In this document: in pieces, positions 10,301-19,719 of the stretch | Numbering within the stretch: position 1 is the first letter of the stretch | Layout: each line of letters opens with the position of its first letter | NCBI GenBank assembly: GCA_011947345.1 | Contig: JAAVTG010000860.1 | Coordinates: 1-25,188 of the forward strand | Direction of reading: 5' to 3' | Length of the DNA: 25,188 bases | Source of the DNA: Phytophthora quininea | Taxonomy: Eukaryota; Oomycota; Peronosporomycetes; Peronosporales; Peronosporaceae | The notes under the pieces: generated by a model | What the model saw: the letters and a program-made list of their open reading frames with translations, nothing else | The model's database searches: none | What the model was told of the DNA's origin: nothing | Program-made: the position numbers and the translations under genes

Positions 10301-13035
10301 TTCGATGAACTTATTATAATAGTTCAGACTCCCCAGGAAAGACTGAACGCCCTTCAGAGTCGATGGAAACGGCAGGTCTTGGACACCCTTCGCAATCTTG
10401 GGAGTAGCTCTGATACCTTCGGCGCTGATTTCGTGGGACAAGTACGGGATGGACAGCTTGCCAAACTCACTCTTGGGCAGACTGACCGAAATCCTCCAAT
10501 ACCGAAGTCTGAACAGAAGTGCGTTCAAGTCTTCGCATAACTGGTCCCAGGTCTCGGCGCCATGGGCAATGTCGTCAATATACGAACTGCGTCCAAGGAC
10601 CGGGCCCATAACCTTGGGCGCAGGTATGTTCCGCTGGAACACCGTCATTTGTTCAATCAGAGCTGGCATGTCTTCTCCATTCGAAGTGCCTCCAATGTCC
10701 GCTGAGGCTTGGACGCACTTTGTGCGTTCAAGGTTCAAGAACTTCAGCACCTCCGGATCGACTTCCGCTTCTTCTTCTGCGGGCAACCTTACAAACCCCC
10801 ACAGGCAGTTGTTGATTACCTGCTGGTAGATGAGGGTGCATTCTTGAGTCCAAACGGCATCCGGATCCACTGGAAATGACCGAACGGGCAGATGAACGCT
10901 GAAATCAGCTTTGCGCGTTCAGTCATCAGTACAGCCCAAAATCCGCTAGCCATGTCTAGGCTCATAAACCACATAGCGGCCTCGAACCCAATCAGCAGAT
11001 CATCGATCAAGGGTAGAGGGTAGCTTGAAAGTTTAATGAAGCTATTCACGACTCGGTAGTCAATGCACATCCGAATGTCGATGCCATTCTTTTGAGCACA
11101 ATGACGATGGGCGAAGCCCAGGGCGATTCAGAAAACTCGATCAACCCTGTCTCCAACAACTTCTTCAGCAACTCGTAGACCTTGAGTAACAGGTGTGGAG
11201 CGACCTGCCTTGCCCGCTGCGCGACTGGTTTCGCATCTCCGACATCCAAATCGCAGACAACCCCGCGCGCTGGTGCGGGGGCAGCGTTGCCATCTCCAAG
11301 GAAAATTGACCGATGGCGTTCTAGGACGCACTTCAGTTTTTCCTCCATTTCCGGAGTGGTAACACCTGGCACGCCCACATCTGCGTCCAAGATGTTACAG
11401 ACAGGGGTGAGGTCTTCAAGCTCAGGGAGCATTGTCAGCTCATCTCGCAGCTGCGCCATAAGCTCGCTGCCTTCATGGATGTACACTCCTGGTTCCAGAT
11501 CCAATTCTTCCGCAGTCACCCGCATGACTCGAGTGTACTCGCGTTCAAGCCTTCCAACCGGAGTCCCCAACGCAATTTGTGTCGGGAAGTCGTCAAGCTC
11601 AAAACCGCCTTCATATGTGCTCAAGCCATACTCATCTGCGTCCAAAGGTGGCGCATCGTCTTTGACCTTTGAACGCACATCACTCGGAGTAAGTCCGCCA
11701 ATGCGAGATACACCGTCCTGGCAACTTTCGTTCCCAGGAGTGACACGACCCTTAGAGGCACATTGGTCCGTACTCACGTGCGGGTCACCCAGGGTCCCAT
11801 CTGAGACAGTCTGCGTACACACATCCACCATCACCGGTCTGCGTTCAGCCTTTGCTGACTCCGCACTGGAACATGCGTCCAACGTTGTCTGGAGTCTGGC
11901 AATACGGACCTCCGCGCTACAGTCTGCTGGCCGCGGTATGATCTTGGTCGGCCAGTTGTACGCTGGCCTTGGGACGCATGGAGGCTCGGCAGCTCTTGCG
12001 AGCTCAGCCTCCCCTCTGCACGCAGTCTTGCCTTCCTTGACAATGTGTTTTCATAGATCATATGTTGCCACTCTTGGTAACGTGGTGTCCCTGGACGCAC
12101 AAAGCGCCCCGTGGGGAAATGCCCGTATTCCATAACTCTGGCCACAGATGTCCTTGTGTCAATCCAAACTTGCTGGTTTGATATGTTCACAACCTTGACG
12201 GCAGTCGGCCATGAGCGAGCTGCGTACAATATTGTGGTCACCCATCGGTCTCCGCGTCCAGCCCATACAACCTCGCGTTGAGGGTTGGACTGACCGTAGC
12301 GAATCTTCACCACAGCAGCCTCTCCGGGCTCCAGATAAATGCTTTCTGGGGCCAGCACTTCCAGTTCAAGCCACGGGGCCTGGGTGGACCTCCACACATT
12401 CGAATCGATTCTTCGTCCGGAAGCTGTACCATCCCTTCCCGTACACATAGACGCACACCTGCGGCGAACATAAAGTTCATCCCAAGTAGTACGTCCACTC
12501 CTTCGCCGATGTTTGCAACCAGTATCGTCATGATATAGACCACTCTCCACCCAAGGGTGATTTTCACCTGGGTGTAAGCTGAGATATACGTCGGGACTCC
12601 GCCCAACCCTGACACCTTCATCAGCTTCTGCGTCCTGAGCTTGAGCCCGAGCTTACGCGCAAAGTCAAAGCTCACAATGCTCACGGACGCCCCTGAGTCC
12701 AATAAGATTTGGGTGCGGAAGTTGTTGATGGCACCGGGCACCATGGCAACCTCATGTTTGTCAGGTACTTCATGATCCTCCCACCAGCCATACCTTTCAC
12801 CAGGCTCCAGTCGAAACTCCACTGGATCCTGGCCGTCTGGGAGCTCTGGACGCAATATGCGCTCAAGGCTCTCTTGGTCATGGTTGGGCGCAGTCGGATC
12901 TTCACGTATAGTCATGCATTGTTGGTTATCTTGTTTTCGTTTTCTCAGCTCTGGGCCTACATACACTAAGACACACAATCTCTGGGGTTTCGCGCGCCCG
13001 ACGCGTTCTGGACCCCGTCCAGCGGGCGTGTTAGT
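7332..13035 (-). CDS. pol: pol polyprotein of the young element (frame-broken)
   Basis: Pol follows gag in the same frame after a single TAA (13036-13038). Along the - strand it encodes aspartic protease, a linker, RT, connection RNase H, a second RNase H, integrase and a chromodomain, about 1,900 codons in all. Continuity requires frame changes near 12375, 11985, 11095, 10855, 10138, 9608, 9055 and 8465. Several fall in short homopolymers; for example one extra C near 10855 would restore APLIYQQVI. The catalytic residues of protease, RT, second RNase H and integrase are present. Absence of nonsense substitutions suggests an intact polyprotein disrupted by recent or artefactual indels. The domain order with integrase last is that of Ty3/gypsy. 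Confidence 0.9.
7383..7553 (-). other. Chromodomain at the C-terminus of integrase
   Basis: The sequence YEIERILDARW, then REYQVKWKGYDQPDWLPASQL, has the chromodomain pattern of an aromatic first strand, VKWKGY, and the W-x-P type third strand (here DWLPASQL). In chromoviruses this module reads modified histone tails and guides integration. It sits about 30 residues before the pol stop at 7332 and contains copies of the 10-bp word immediately upstream (7527-7569). Confidence 0.88.
7780..8800 (-). other. Integrase: H2C2 zinc finger and D35E core
   Basis: The N-terminal HHCC finger is visible (HYAHEDFQGGHQ, then CLDCASAK). The catalytic core has the first Asp in SMDFVTHMP (8509-8507), the second Asp in MIRHDQDPRF, and Glu in NGQQERS, with exactly 35 residues between the last two. 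A GPY-type region follows (MWHGPFRIDEI). A frame change near 8465 interrupts the core. The domain inserts element DNA into the genome; the C-terminal chromodomain probably steers site choice. Confidence 0.92.
9290..9665 (-). other. Second RNase H domain (archaeal/plant type)
   Basis: A complete DEDD set is visible: LSFDGAAK (Asp, at 9659-9642), NDAEYQGLLKGL (Glu), VVVGDSRIVIQQ (Asp) and FNQAADYL (Asp, about 9320-9303). This is the signature of the archaeal-like RNase H found as a second copy in plant Tat elements and, from memory, in some oomycete Ty3/gypsy elements. One frame change lies near 9608. It would degrade the RNA strand during reverse transcription in place of the degraded upstream domain. 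Confidence 0.88.
9830..10170 (-). other. Connection RNase H domain, catalytic residues lost
   Basis: This is the RNase H fold that normally follows RT: FVVIL, then NPWAASAVLGQEHEG, FTGRVLNEFEVRYHIAEKEV, and VYTRYSVLKWLL. In active Ty3/gypsy RNase H the first strand carries Asp (DAS) and the later strand reads YTDH. Here these positions read HAN and YTRY, so two catalytic Asp residues appear to be replaced; the central Glu (AEKEV) remains. It probably serves as a structural tether, as in retroviruses, with activity supplied by the second RNase H downstream. Confidence 0.7.
10300..11260 (-). other. Reverse transcriptase domain
   Basis: Motifs appear in the standard order: SPWASPIVIV (fingers), MCIDYRVVNSFIKLSSYPLP, MSLDMASGFWAV (first catalytic Asp), MPFGLKNAPS, and the YIDD box at 10582-10571 with the other two Asp residues. 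SLNYYNKFIEDF follows in the thumb/connection region. Between MPFGLKNAP and YIDD there is a longer than usual insert that contains two of the 10-bp words (10708-10732), read as CVQASAD at protein level. Frame changes occur near 11095 and 10855. The enzyme copies element RNA into DNA. Confidence 0.92.
12307..13035 (-). other. Protease domain and pol N-terminus
   Basis: The retropepsin active site LDSGAS has its Asp at 12699-12697, followed by the flap/core region and VLLGMNFM, the usual second half motif of Ty3-type proteases. The domain spans about 12740-12450 and would act as a dimer to cut Gag-Pol. The frame is open from the gag stop through 12307. Near 12375, in a GGCCCC run, the coding sense moves to another frame (LELEVLAPESIYLEPGEAA) and continues to about 11985. 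Confidence 0.88.
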
Positions 13036-13038
13036 TTA
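13036..13038 (-). other. In-frame gag stop (TAA) at the gag-pol junction
   Basis: Gag ends ILGIHS then TAA, and the same frame stays open for a further 243 codons through the protease. No frameshift is needed here, unlike all other breaks in the element. This fits either stop-codon readthrough for Gag-Pol or re-initiation. The TAA is followed by ACT AAC, which is not one of the classic strong leaky contexts. Confidence 0.65.
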
Positions 13039-16000
13039 ACTGTGAATCCCCAGGATTGCACCTTCGTCGAGGAACAGTGTCCTGACGTGGTCGGGCAGGT
13101 CCTTGAGTGCACCTTGGCGAGCGAGATCCTTGATCTCTTGGAAGGCCTTGGCCGCGTCACACTGACCCTCTCGATGGTACTTCCCACACAACCCACACTG
13201 CTTCTTCCAGCACCTGCGGGTAGGGTGTCCACGTTCACCACAGCGGTCACAGATAGTGTCCTTCCAACAGTCTTCAATGTTATGCGTCCAACTCCCGCAG
13301 TGGTCACAGCCCTTGCTGCGTTGAAGGTTATCCCTTCGAGGTGACGAGAGGCTTGGACGCACATTGCCCTGAGACTGTTGTGGGTTCCACCCCACACTCT
13401 CCAGTACGCGGTAAATCTGCCGAGTCACATCTGCGTTCGAGACATCTTGCACCTTTGGACGCGCATCGGACCGGGGAAGATCGACCCTTGGGCGCACATC
13501 CTGTCTTCTGCTTTCAGGGCGCCGGGTGATCATGGCCTGCGGCGAAGGGCGATCTTCGTCTTCCTCATCGTCGTCATAGTCTCCATCGAAATGGACATGC
13601 TTCTCCTCGTCGAGGTCGGGATCCTCATCTATCTCTTGGGTGACAAACGCATGTCTGCGTCCAGGCCTGAACTTGTCTCGGGGAAGGTTGTCCGCACGTG
13701 CATCACGAGCCTTGGGGGCAGGCGACGAGTCAGACCCGTCCTCTGACCACACTTCTTCGTGCCTCCTGAGTGCCTGCTCCAAATCTTCAACGCTCTTGTA
13801 CCTTCCACCCTGCAGGGCTGTCTTAACTTGAGGGTCGCGTAGCTTCTTAATGAAACGACGAATGTGCCTCTCGCGCTTGGACGCTTTCTTCCGGAACTCG
13901 ATCCCAGCCTTGATCGCGACCGCATTCAAGCGGTACAGGAATTCGCGGGCGGTCTCCCCTGATCGCATCTTCATCGTGTAGTACCGTTCATAGTACGAGC
14001 CTCCTTGCCCGCAGTAGAGCCTTTGAAACGCTTGGACAGTCTCTTCCAGTTTGAGCGCCAGCTTCGCGGCAGCTGGGTTAACCAGTTTCGCAGAGCTGCG
14101 GGCAACCTTGCTCGGAGCTGGCGAATCTTCATCGAGTCAGACCATGAACCTTGGACGCACATGTCCTTAAACCGTTCCCAGCCCACGCGGTCTTCCAGAC
14201 GCGCGCTGTTGTCAAACTGGGGAGTGCATCGAAGGCTATATACGGACGATACGTCCACACCGTGGACCCATCTGCGTTCGTGGTTGTCGAAGTCAGGTTC
14301 GCCCGCAGGTCATCACCTGAGCTGCTGCTTGAGCCACTAGATCCTGCACCACTATCACCGTCACTGGAGCTTGGACTCGAATCCGGGTCGGAGCTCGACT
14401 CCGAGGACGAGGGATCTGGGTTACGCTTCGACTTCTTGGGCGCCTTCTTCTTAGCCTTTTGTCGGGCACCTTGTTCCCATTTCCCTCCTGGAAGGTAGCC
14501 TTCACTATGGATGTCTGCGCTGTCTTGGACGCAGTCTCTGCCTTGTCCGCCAGACCGACCTTGGGCGCATATTCGCTCTTGCTCGTGCCTCCCGATGCGG
14601 GCGTTCTGGCGGAGGCAACTTGCGTCGCAGTCTGTGCAGCCGTCGCTTCTCGGAATTTCGAGGTGTGATCCACACCATATTTCTGAGTTGCAAGTTGAGG
14701 GGTGGTCTCATACTCAGGCTTGATCGGGGTTGTCAAATGAGAGCGAGGGGTCGCTTGCGATCCTTGAACTTGGGACAATGTCGCCCGACGGTCGCGCAAC
14801 TGACTGGCCTGGAATCGCTGCCGGTTCTCGGCCGCCACTCTCTCTTGCTCCCGCTCCTCCTGACTGCTCACCACCGCCTGCTGCAAGGCTGCCACCTGCG
14901 CACTCAACCCGGCGCTCGTCTCCTCGATCCATCGCGCACGCTCCGCTTCTCCCTGGGCCTCGCGCTGCTTCAGGAACTCCTGAAGGTGGGCGTCTGCCTG
15001 GGCCGTATGCGCCATTAAGCGCTCGGCGTAAGTTGCTTCCAAGCGTTTGCGTTCCCTTCGCAAGACCTCCTGGATGTCGGGAGTATCATGAGCGTTCAAG
15101 CCCGAAGACGTCTCCAGCGGAATACGCCCACGGTGCACCTGGGAGGTAACTGGGCGCAATATCGATTCCTGGACAGCGCGCATCTCCGCGAGGGACTCCT
15201 GGATTTCCTGGTGCAACTCGCGTTGGACACGCTGGTCTTCAGCTCGATGCTTCTTGGACTCTCGACGCATCCTGGCCATTTCGTCTTGCTCCTGGCGCAA
15301 AATGTTGACTGCCACTTGCGACGTTCGGGAAGTTCGAGACGAAACTGACACCGCTGAGCGGAAACTGCGTTCAGAGTTATGCGCAGGGGGTCCGCGTCCA
15401 AGACTGCCTTCGCCCCTTGGCTGGTCAGCACTTTCTCCGAGATCATCGTCCGGATCACTCGGCTCTGAGTCCGGGTCATCGCCATCACCACCTGCGGCCA
15501 GGTTCGACTTGACTCAGGGGTGCGGGCAATGCTCCGGCTGATGCCCGACTGCGGCCAGCGTGATTCGGAGGATATACTGTGCGCGTAATGGTACCAAAAC
15601 CTCCACCGTCGAAACCTCCTCCAGCTGAGCGAGCAGTGAACACTCGGGCCACTGGTCCGGCATATGGCATGTGCGCCGAGGCACCATGTCCCGTCGACAT
15701 CATCGAAGACGACGAAGAGCTGTCCCGCGACGTCTGCGTGGTAGGCCACGACACATCTGACGACCCCACTTGTCCAATGGAGGTAGGGACCGGGGCTGGT
15801 CCCATGGGCGCGTCTGCGCCCAAGGCTCCCTCGCCGTCTCGGATGACAAGACGCCCAATGCCAGCCGTCAAGCTTGACGTAGTCTCCGACGGCAATCTCG
15901 AAGGCAACGAGCTCAGAGATGGGGTCGACGCTAGTGGCGGGGTGACGCTTGGACGCGGATGACCAAGTTGGTGACGCTTGGGCGCAGGTTCGCCTGCTGA

Positions 16001-17340
16001 TGACACACTCGGGGCCACCTGCATCGACAGTCCCGAGGTAGACAGCTTCCAGGCAAACTCATACCCAAATGCATCGACATCCTCCTGGTCGACTTCCATG
16101 TCAACACTGGTGTCTTGATCATTGGACACAGATTGGGTTGGAGCCTCAGATGCCAAAGTGCGTTCAACCCCCACGGACTGTGCAGTTAGGGCGCGAACTT
16201 CGTGACAATTAACCCCTGCGGTCAGCTGCCGCCATTCGAGCAGTTCTGCGGCCAAGGCGCGTTGCAGATCTCTGGCCACTCCGCGCGTGATGTCCAGGGG
16301 AACCCTCGACGCACGAGCCAAATACCATTCCGGGACTAGGTTGTCGAACCTAAACCCACCGTCGTACAACAGAGTCTGGATGAGAGCTGTGCACTCGCGT
16401 CCGCTAAACCATTCGACTGGTGTCTGCACTCCAGTCAGGTCCTGCGCCGCGCCGAAGGACCATCTCTCAGGGCGGAGATTTCCAAGCCAAAGTGCACCTT
16501 GGCCTCCCGCTTGCAACACGATTCCAATGTACGTCCATGTCCAAGACGCGTGTCGCCGATACTCCATAGCGTTGGGCGTAGATGACCACTGGTACACAAG
16601 GTTCGGCGGAACCACAGGTCCAGCATTCGTTCTCTCCCAGCGACGCACTTGGTCGGCGACATAGGCCCTTGCACGTACTTCCTCAGGGGATGGCCCTTGG
16701 GCGCGGATGGCGTTTTCTGGACTTGGGTGAACCTTGTCTTCACCATCCGCGCACGTCGCAGGGACCAGAGCCTGAGGCTGCGATGAAGCTTCACAGGCAT
16801 CTCGAGCAGGGCCATCAGGCTTGGACGCAGAGTCTGGCCCAGATGCAGACTTGGGCGCAGATTCACCCCCAAGCATTTCTGGGGTAGCCTCTTTCGACAC
16901 TTCCACCACCACTGTGAGAGTGCGTTCAAGCACCACACCACTCTCACCTCCCGGTGACGCAGAGTCGGGGACTCCAACTTTCTCCGGGGACACAACCAAA
17001 TCGGCGCCTTCCTGTGACGCCTGAGCATTCCCTGGACGCACTTCATCCAGAGTTTGCGAACCTTGGGCGCACATTGCATCCGAGATTGGACGCAGATCGC
17101 CTTCACCCGTCGCCTCAACTGCCACAGAGGCAATGTCGTGGGTTTCGGGTTCAGCGATCAGCGAACCACCCTGGACGCAGATGTGTCCTGGGACTTCCGC
17201 TTCCGAGCATCCTTCAACACTTTATCCAGATCATCATGTTGCTCGGGCGGCATGCCCTTCACGCGGCGTGACTGACGCGAAGGCGCTTGCCCAGCGTCAC
17301 CACGACCCGCCTTCTTTGCGCTTCCTCGTCCCCCAACCAT
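13036..17340 (-). CDS. gag: Very long gag of the young element (frame-broken)
   Basis: Gag starts at ATG 17340 (MVGGRGSAKKAGRG), 112 nt inside the 5' LTR, and ends at TAA 13038-13036, about 1,435 codons, two to four times the usual length. Frame changes are needed near 17170, 15480, 14430, 14225 and 13990. In order: a basic N-terminus; a long Ser/Pro/Ala-rich region with a folded-looking stretch (about 16700-16200, YQWSSTPNAMEYRRHASWTW); a Gln/Arg/Glu coiled coil (about 15300-14750); an acidic Ser-rich spacer (about 14440-14300); the capsid homology (14250-13680, VGWERFKDMCVQGSWSD, then SGETAREFLYRLN); and three zinc knuckles (about 13315-13165). The capsid part is a good match to oomycete gags from memory. 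The N-terminal 900 codons are unfamiliar. Confidence 0.85.
13160..13320 (-). other. Three gag zinc knuckles
   Basis: Two perfect CX2CX4HX4C knuckles occur in tandem (CDHCGSWTHNIEDC and CDRCGERGHPTRRC), followed by a shorter variant CX2CX3HX4C (CGLCGKYHREGQC). Such nucleocapsid fingers bind the element RNA for packaging and chaperone primer annealing. Three knuckles is more than the one or two usual in Ty3/gypsy gags. Confidence 0.88.
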
Positions 17341-17452
17341 AGCAGTAGTCGAGCGTAGACGAGTCCTTGAATGCAAATCTCCAATAATATACCACTTGAA
17401 CCTTGGATGCCGGTGAAATCGTAGGCAACCAGATCCGGGCACGCGCACCAGC
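17341..17452 (-). other. 5' untranslated leader inside the 5' LTR
   Basis: Only 112 nt separate the 5' LTR from the gag start, including the primer-binding site. A frame that begins inside the LTR is open through this leader into gag, but ATG 17340 is the natural start because the basic gag N-terminus begins there. Packaging signals would be expected here or in gag; I cannot identify one. Confidence 0.5.
17433..17450 (-). other. Primer-binding site
   Basis: On the element strand TGGTGCGCGTGCCCGGAT lies two bases (GC) inside the 5' LTR. Its complement ends CCA and has the layout of a tRNA 3' end: T-stem CCGGG, acceptor strand CACGCGC, discriminator A, CCA. An 18-nt match from T-loop to CCA is typical. 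I do not recognise the tRNA isoacceptor. Confidence 0.8.
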
Positions 17453-19232
17453 TGTGGCGAAGGCCGATGAAACTTTTCGCCCAGGAGGTGTTTGTATAGC
17501 GGCACCGCGGACGGTGAAGCTCGTAGCCCAGGAGAACCTTGAACGAACTCGAGAAGGAAGGTTGGGCGCAGATCAGTAGTCGCCAATCTGCGTCCAAGGG
17601 TCCTTTGGCGTGTGACCTTGTGGCAATCCCTGTGGGTTCGATCGCTAGATCTGGCGGACCGGATTTACCACCAGGCAGCCTTGGTTCAGTGGTCGGACTT
17701 GGAGAACTTGGTTGGGGACTCGACCACCCTTGGACGCACTTCTGCGGCGAAGGTGACGAGGTGGGCCTTGACTGAGGAGAAACTCCTCCACGTAGAACCA
17801 ACAATACAAAGAGTCCGATGTGCAAACGCACAAATATGCAGCCGTCTCTTATTCTTTGAGACCCTTGGACGGGGTCTATAGCCGAGTAGATTCAGGAATA
17901 TGCGTCCAAGACACTCGGGTCACCTTGGACACTCCTTGACGAACGCGCACCACCCTCTCGCGAGGGAATACACTTGGCCCACTGGCCTTCACACTTGTAA
18001 CCTTCCGGAGCCCGAGAGTACTCTGGCCAACCTAGGCCCTCTCTTGATCCTTGAACGCAGTTCCGATTCCGGTTTGCCTTTGTACGCTAACTGCTAGCGC
18101 GCACTTGGGAGGGTGAATATGAAATGGGTGATCGCCCACGGAGAAGACGGCCCAACTGGGATATGGAATGGGGAACCCTCGGCGCAAGCCTAAGATCCCC
18201 TACCCAACTTGACTTGACTTTGACGGGTGGGGAGCTCCGGCGACGCTGGGGCCGTCTTGTCCTTCAAGCCTGCACGCAGTCTATCAGGAAACCTGCTTCG
18301 AAGACCACTTCGGGGTTTCAAGGCAAATCGAACTCTCTGTTTGTTTTTATCTAAGTCTTCTCTGGCGTCCTACATGTCCAGGATTCTGGGTACAAATCAG
18401 TCTTATACAGACATCTTGATCTTAGTATAGTGGGGAACCTGTCGACTCGACACTTCCACTGGATTCTTGCCCGAAGGTCAACTTGGCGCAATCATTCCAC
18501 ACAAACTGGCTTCTTAGGAACAAATGTGCGTCCAAGGCTCAGGTCAATTGAGGCTTGGACGCGGGTTGGGCTTGGACGCATGTGCACTCCATAGTAGTCG
18601 ACACACATAATGAACTCCATATAACTGCATGTGCGGCCAATGGTCAATTCTATACCTGGACGAATATGCGTCCAAGGGTCATCATGGACCTTGGGCGCAC
18701 TTGGTGTACAGTAGACTTGGAATTCATATGTCGACGTATGGAGCGCAATGTGCGTCCAAGAGTCATCGTCACATGGACGCACTCGTGTCGGCATAGTCTT
18801 GGAACTTGTATGTGAACATCTTGGAGATACAATGTGCGGGCAAGGGTGGCCTGGTGTTCACTGCGGGTGCGGCGGAGTCTTTTATCGCAGCAGTTAATTC
18901 TGCGACCAAGGCAGGGACAGGTCGCACACACGGATACGTTCCGTGCGGCGATTTGACCTCTTCGATGAGGCGACCTGTCTTCACTGTGAGGGTGGCCAGG
19001 ACTGAGTGCAAATCCGTGTCCAAGGGTGTATTCGTATCACCCTTGCGCGCACTTCCCAGCCTATAGACATCTCCTTGGTAGACCTCCCGCGTCCAGCGCA
19101 GCTGCGCCGAAGCCTACTCCCACTTGTACGCACTTGTAACTGCTCGTTCAAATATTCAAACTATCCAATCACGTGCCGTCATTACGCGCCCAACGCATCC
19201 CATAGAAAAATATCCAGTTTCACATCGTGTCA
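17453..19232 (-). repeat. 5' LTR of the young element
   Basis: This is the full-length partner of 1571-3350, with the same length of 1,780 bp and TG...CA ends. It should hold the promoter for gag-pol, reading towards lower coordinates. The 10-bp word clusters and the three-way-junction repeat (18916-18979) are conserved. One copy of the word in the 3' LTR pair at 2890 is altered here by loss of a T (18775). Nearly all differences from the other LTR are single-base indels in runs. Confidence 0.95.
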
Positions 19233-19238
19233 CACGTG
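19233..19238. other. Right copy of target-site duplication
   Basis: CACGTG directly follows the CA end of the right LTR and matches 1567-1572. After it the host gag frame continues (V LAAS MVG). Confidence 0.8.
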
Positions 19239-19719
19239 CTGGCGGCATCTATGGTAGGGACTCCCTATCTGAACACATCAAGGTGACTGTGTTCATGGAC
19301 GACTTAAGGGTAAGCCCGGCCCGCACGCAGTTGTTCCGCGTGCAGGCCGGTACCATGGAGAAGGCGATACAAGTCGCTCTCCAAGAAGAGTATAGCCACG
19401 CACAGGTTTGTACTCCTGCCTCTGCTTGGCATAAGAACGGTGCGCCAGGAAGCGCGGCGCACGGGGCTCCCAGTAATGGAGCCGACGGGGACCAGTTCCT
19501 ATGGATTTGGGACTGGCCGAGCAGAGAGACGTTTGCTGCTATGATTGCGGACGTTTCGGACACATAGCACGTGTCTGTCCTGCTGGAGGACAACGGAAAA
19601 TGCCCTACAGATCTCGGGGCTTGAAGGGTCGCTGGCAAAGGCCGCACCCCAAGCGTCCGGGAACGCCTGGCACCAGTAGGGGCAGGGCGCCCTACTGGGG
19701 AGAAACTAGGTTCCCATGA
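19233..19719 (+). pseudogene. gag: gag, C-terminal part of the older Ty3/gypsy element
   Basis: This continues the capsid interrupted at 1572. A one-base loss near 19260 shifts the frame, after which HIKVTVFMDDLRVSPARTQLF and TMEKAIQVALQEEYSHAQ read clearly as a retrotransposon gag. A single CCHC zinc knuckle (CYDCGRFGHIARVC, CX2CX4HX4C) lies at about 19537-19578, and the frame ends at TGA 19717-19719. The domain order and + strand orientation match the 1029-1572 piece. It cannot be made as one protein because of the insertion and the frameshifts. Confidence 0.88.

Larger units (their letters stand above)
1571..19232 (-). mobile_element. 17.66-kb Ty3/gypsy LTR retrotransposon with chromodomain, dual RNase H and an antisense gene
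   Basis: The element is complete: two 1,780-bp near-identical LTRs with TG...CA ends, target duplication, an 18-nt primer-binding site two bases inside the 5' LTR, a polypurine tract next to the 3' LTR, and gag-protease-RT-RNase H-integrase order on the - strand. Integrase after RT places it in Ty3/gypsy (Metaviridae-type), and the C-terminal chromodomain makes it chromovirus-like. Its internal region of about 14.1 kb is far above the usual 5-6 kb. The excess comes from a gag of about 1,435 codons and from a gene of about 1,080 codons on the opposite strand between pol and the 3' LTR. Only three substitutions separate the LTRs, so insertion was recent. It is inserted antisense to the older element whose gag it splits. 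Confidence 0.93.

Noticed and set aside
11182..12135. 317-codon open frame on the + strand
   Set aside because: It lies opposite the linker and RT start of pol, is Ser/Thr/Pro-rich low-complexity sequence with no domain, and is best explained as a shadow of the GC-rich coding strand.
17425..17450. tRNA-like 3' end (CCGGG...CACGCGCACCA) on the + strand
   Set aside because: Only the 3' part of a tRNA is present and it sits two bases inside the 5' LTR, so it is the primer-binding site and not a tRNA gene.
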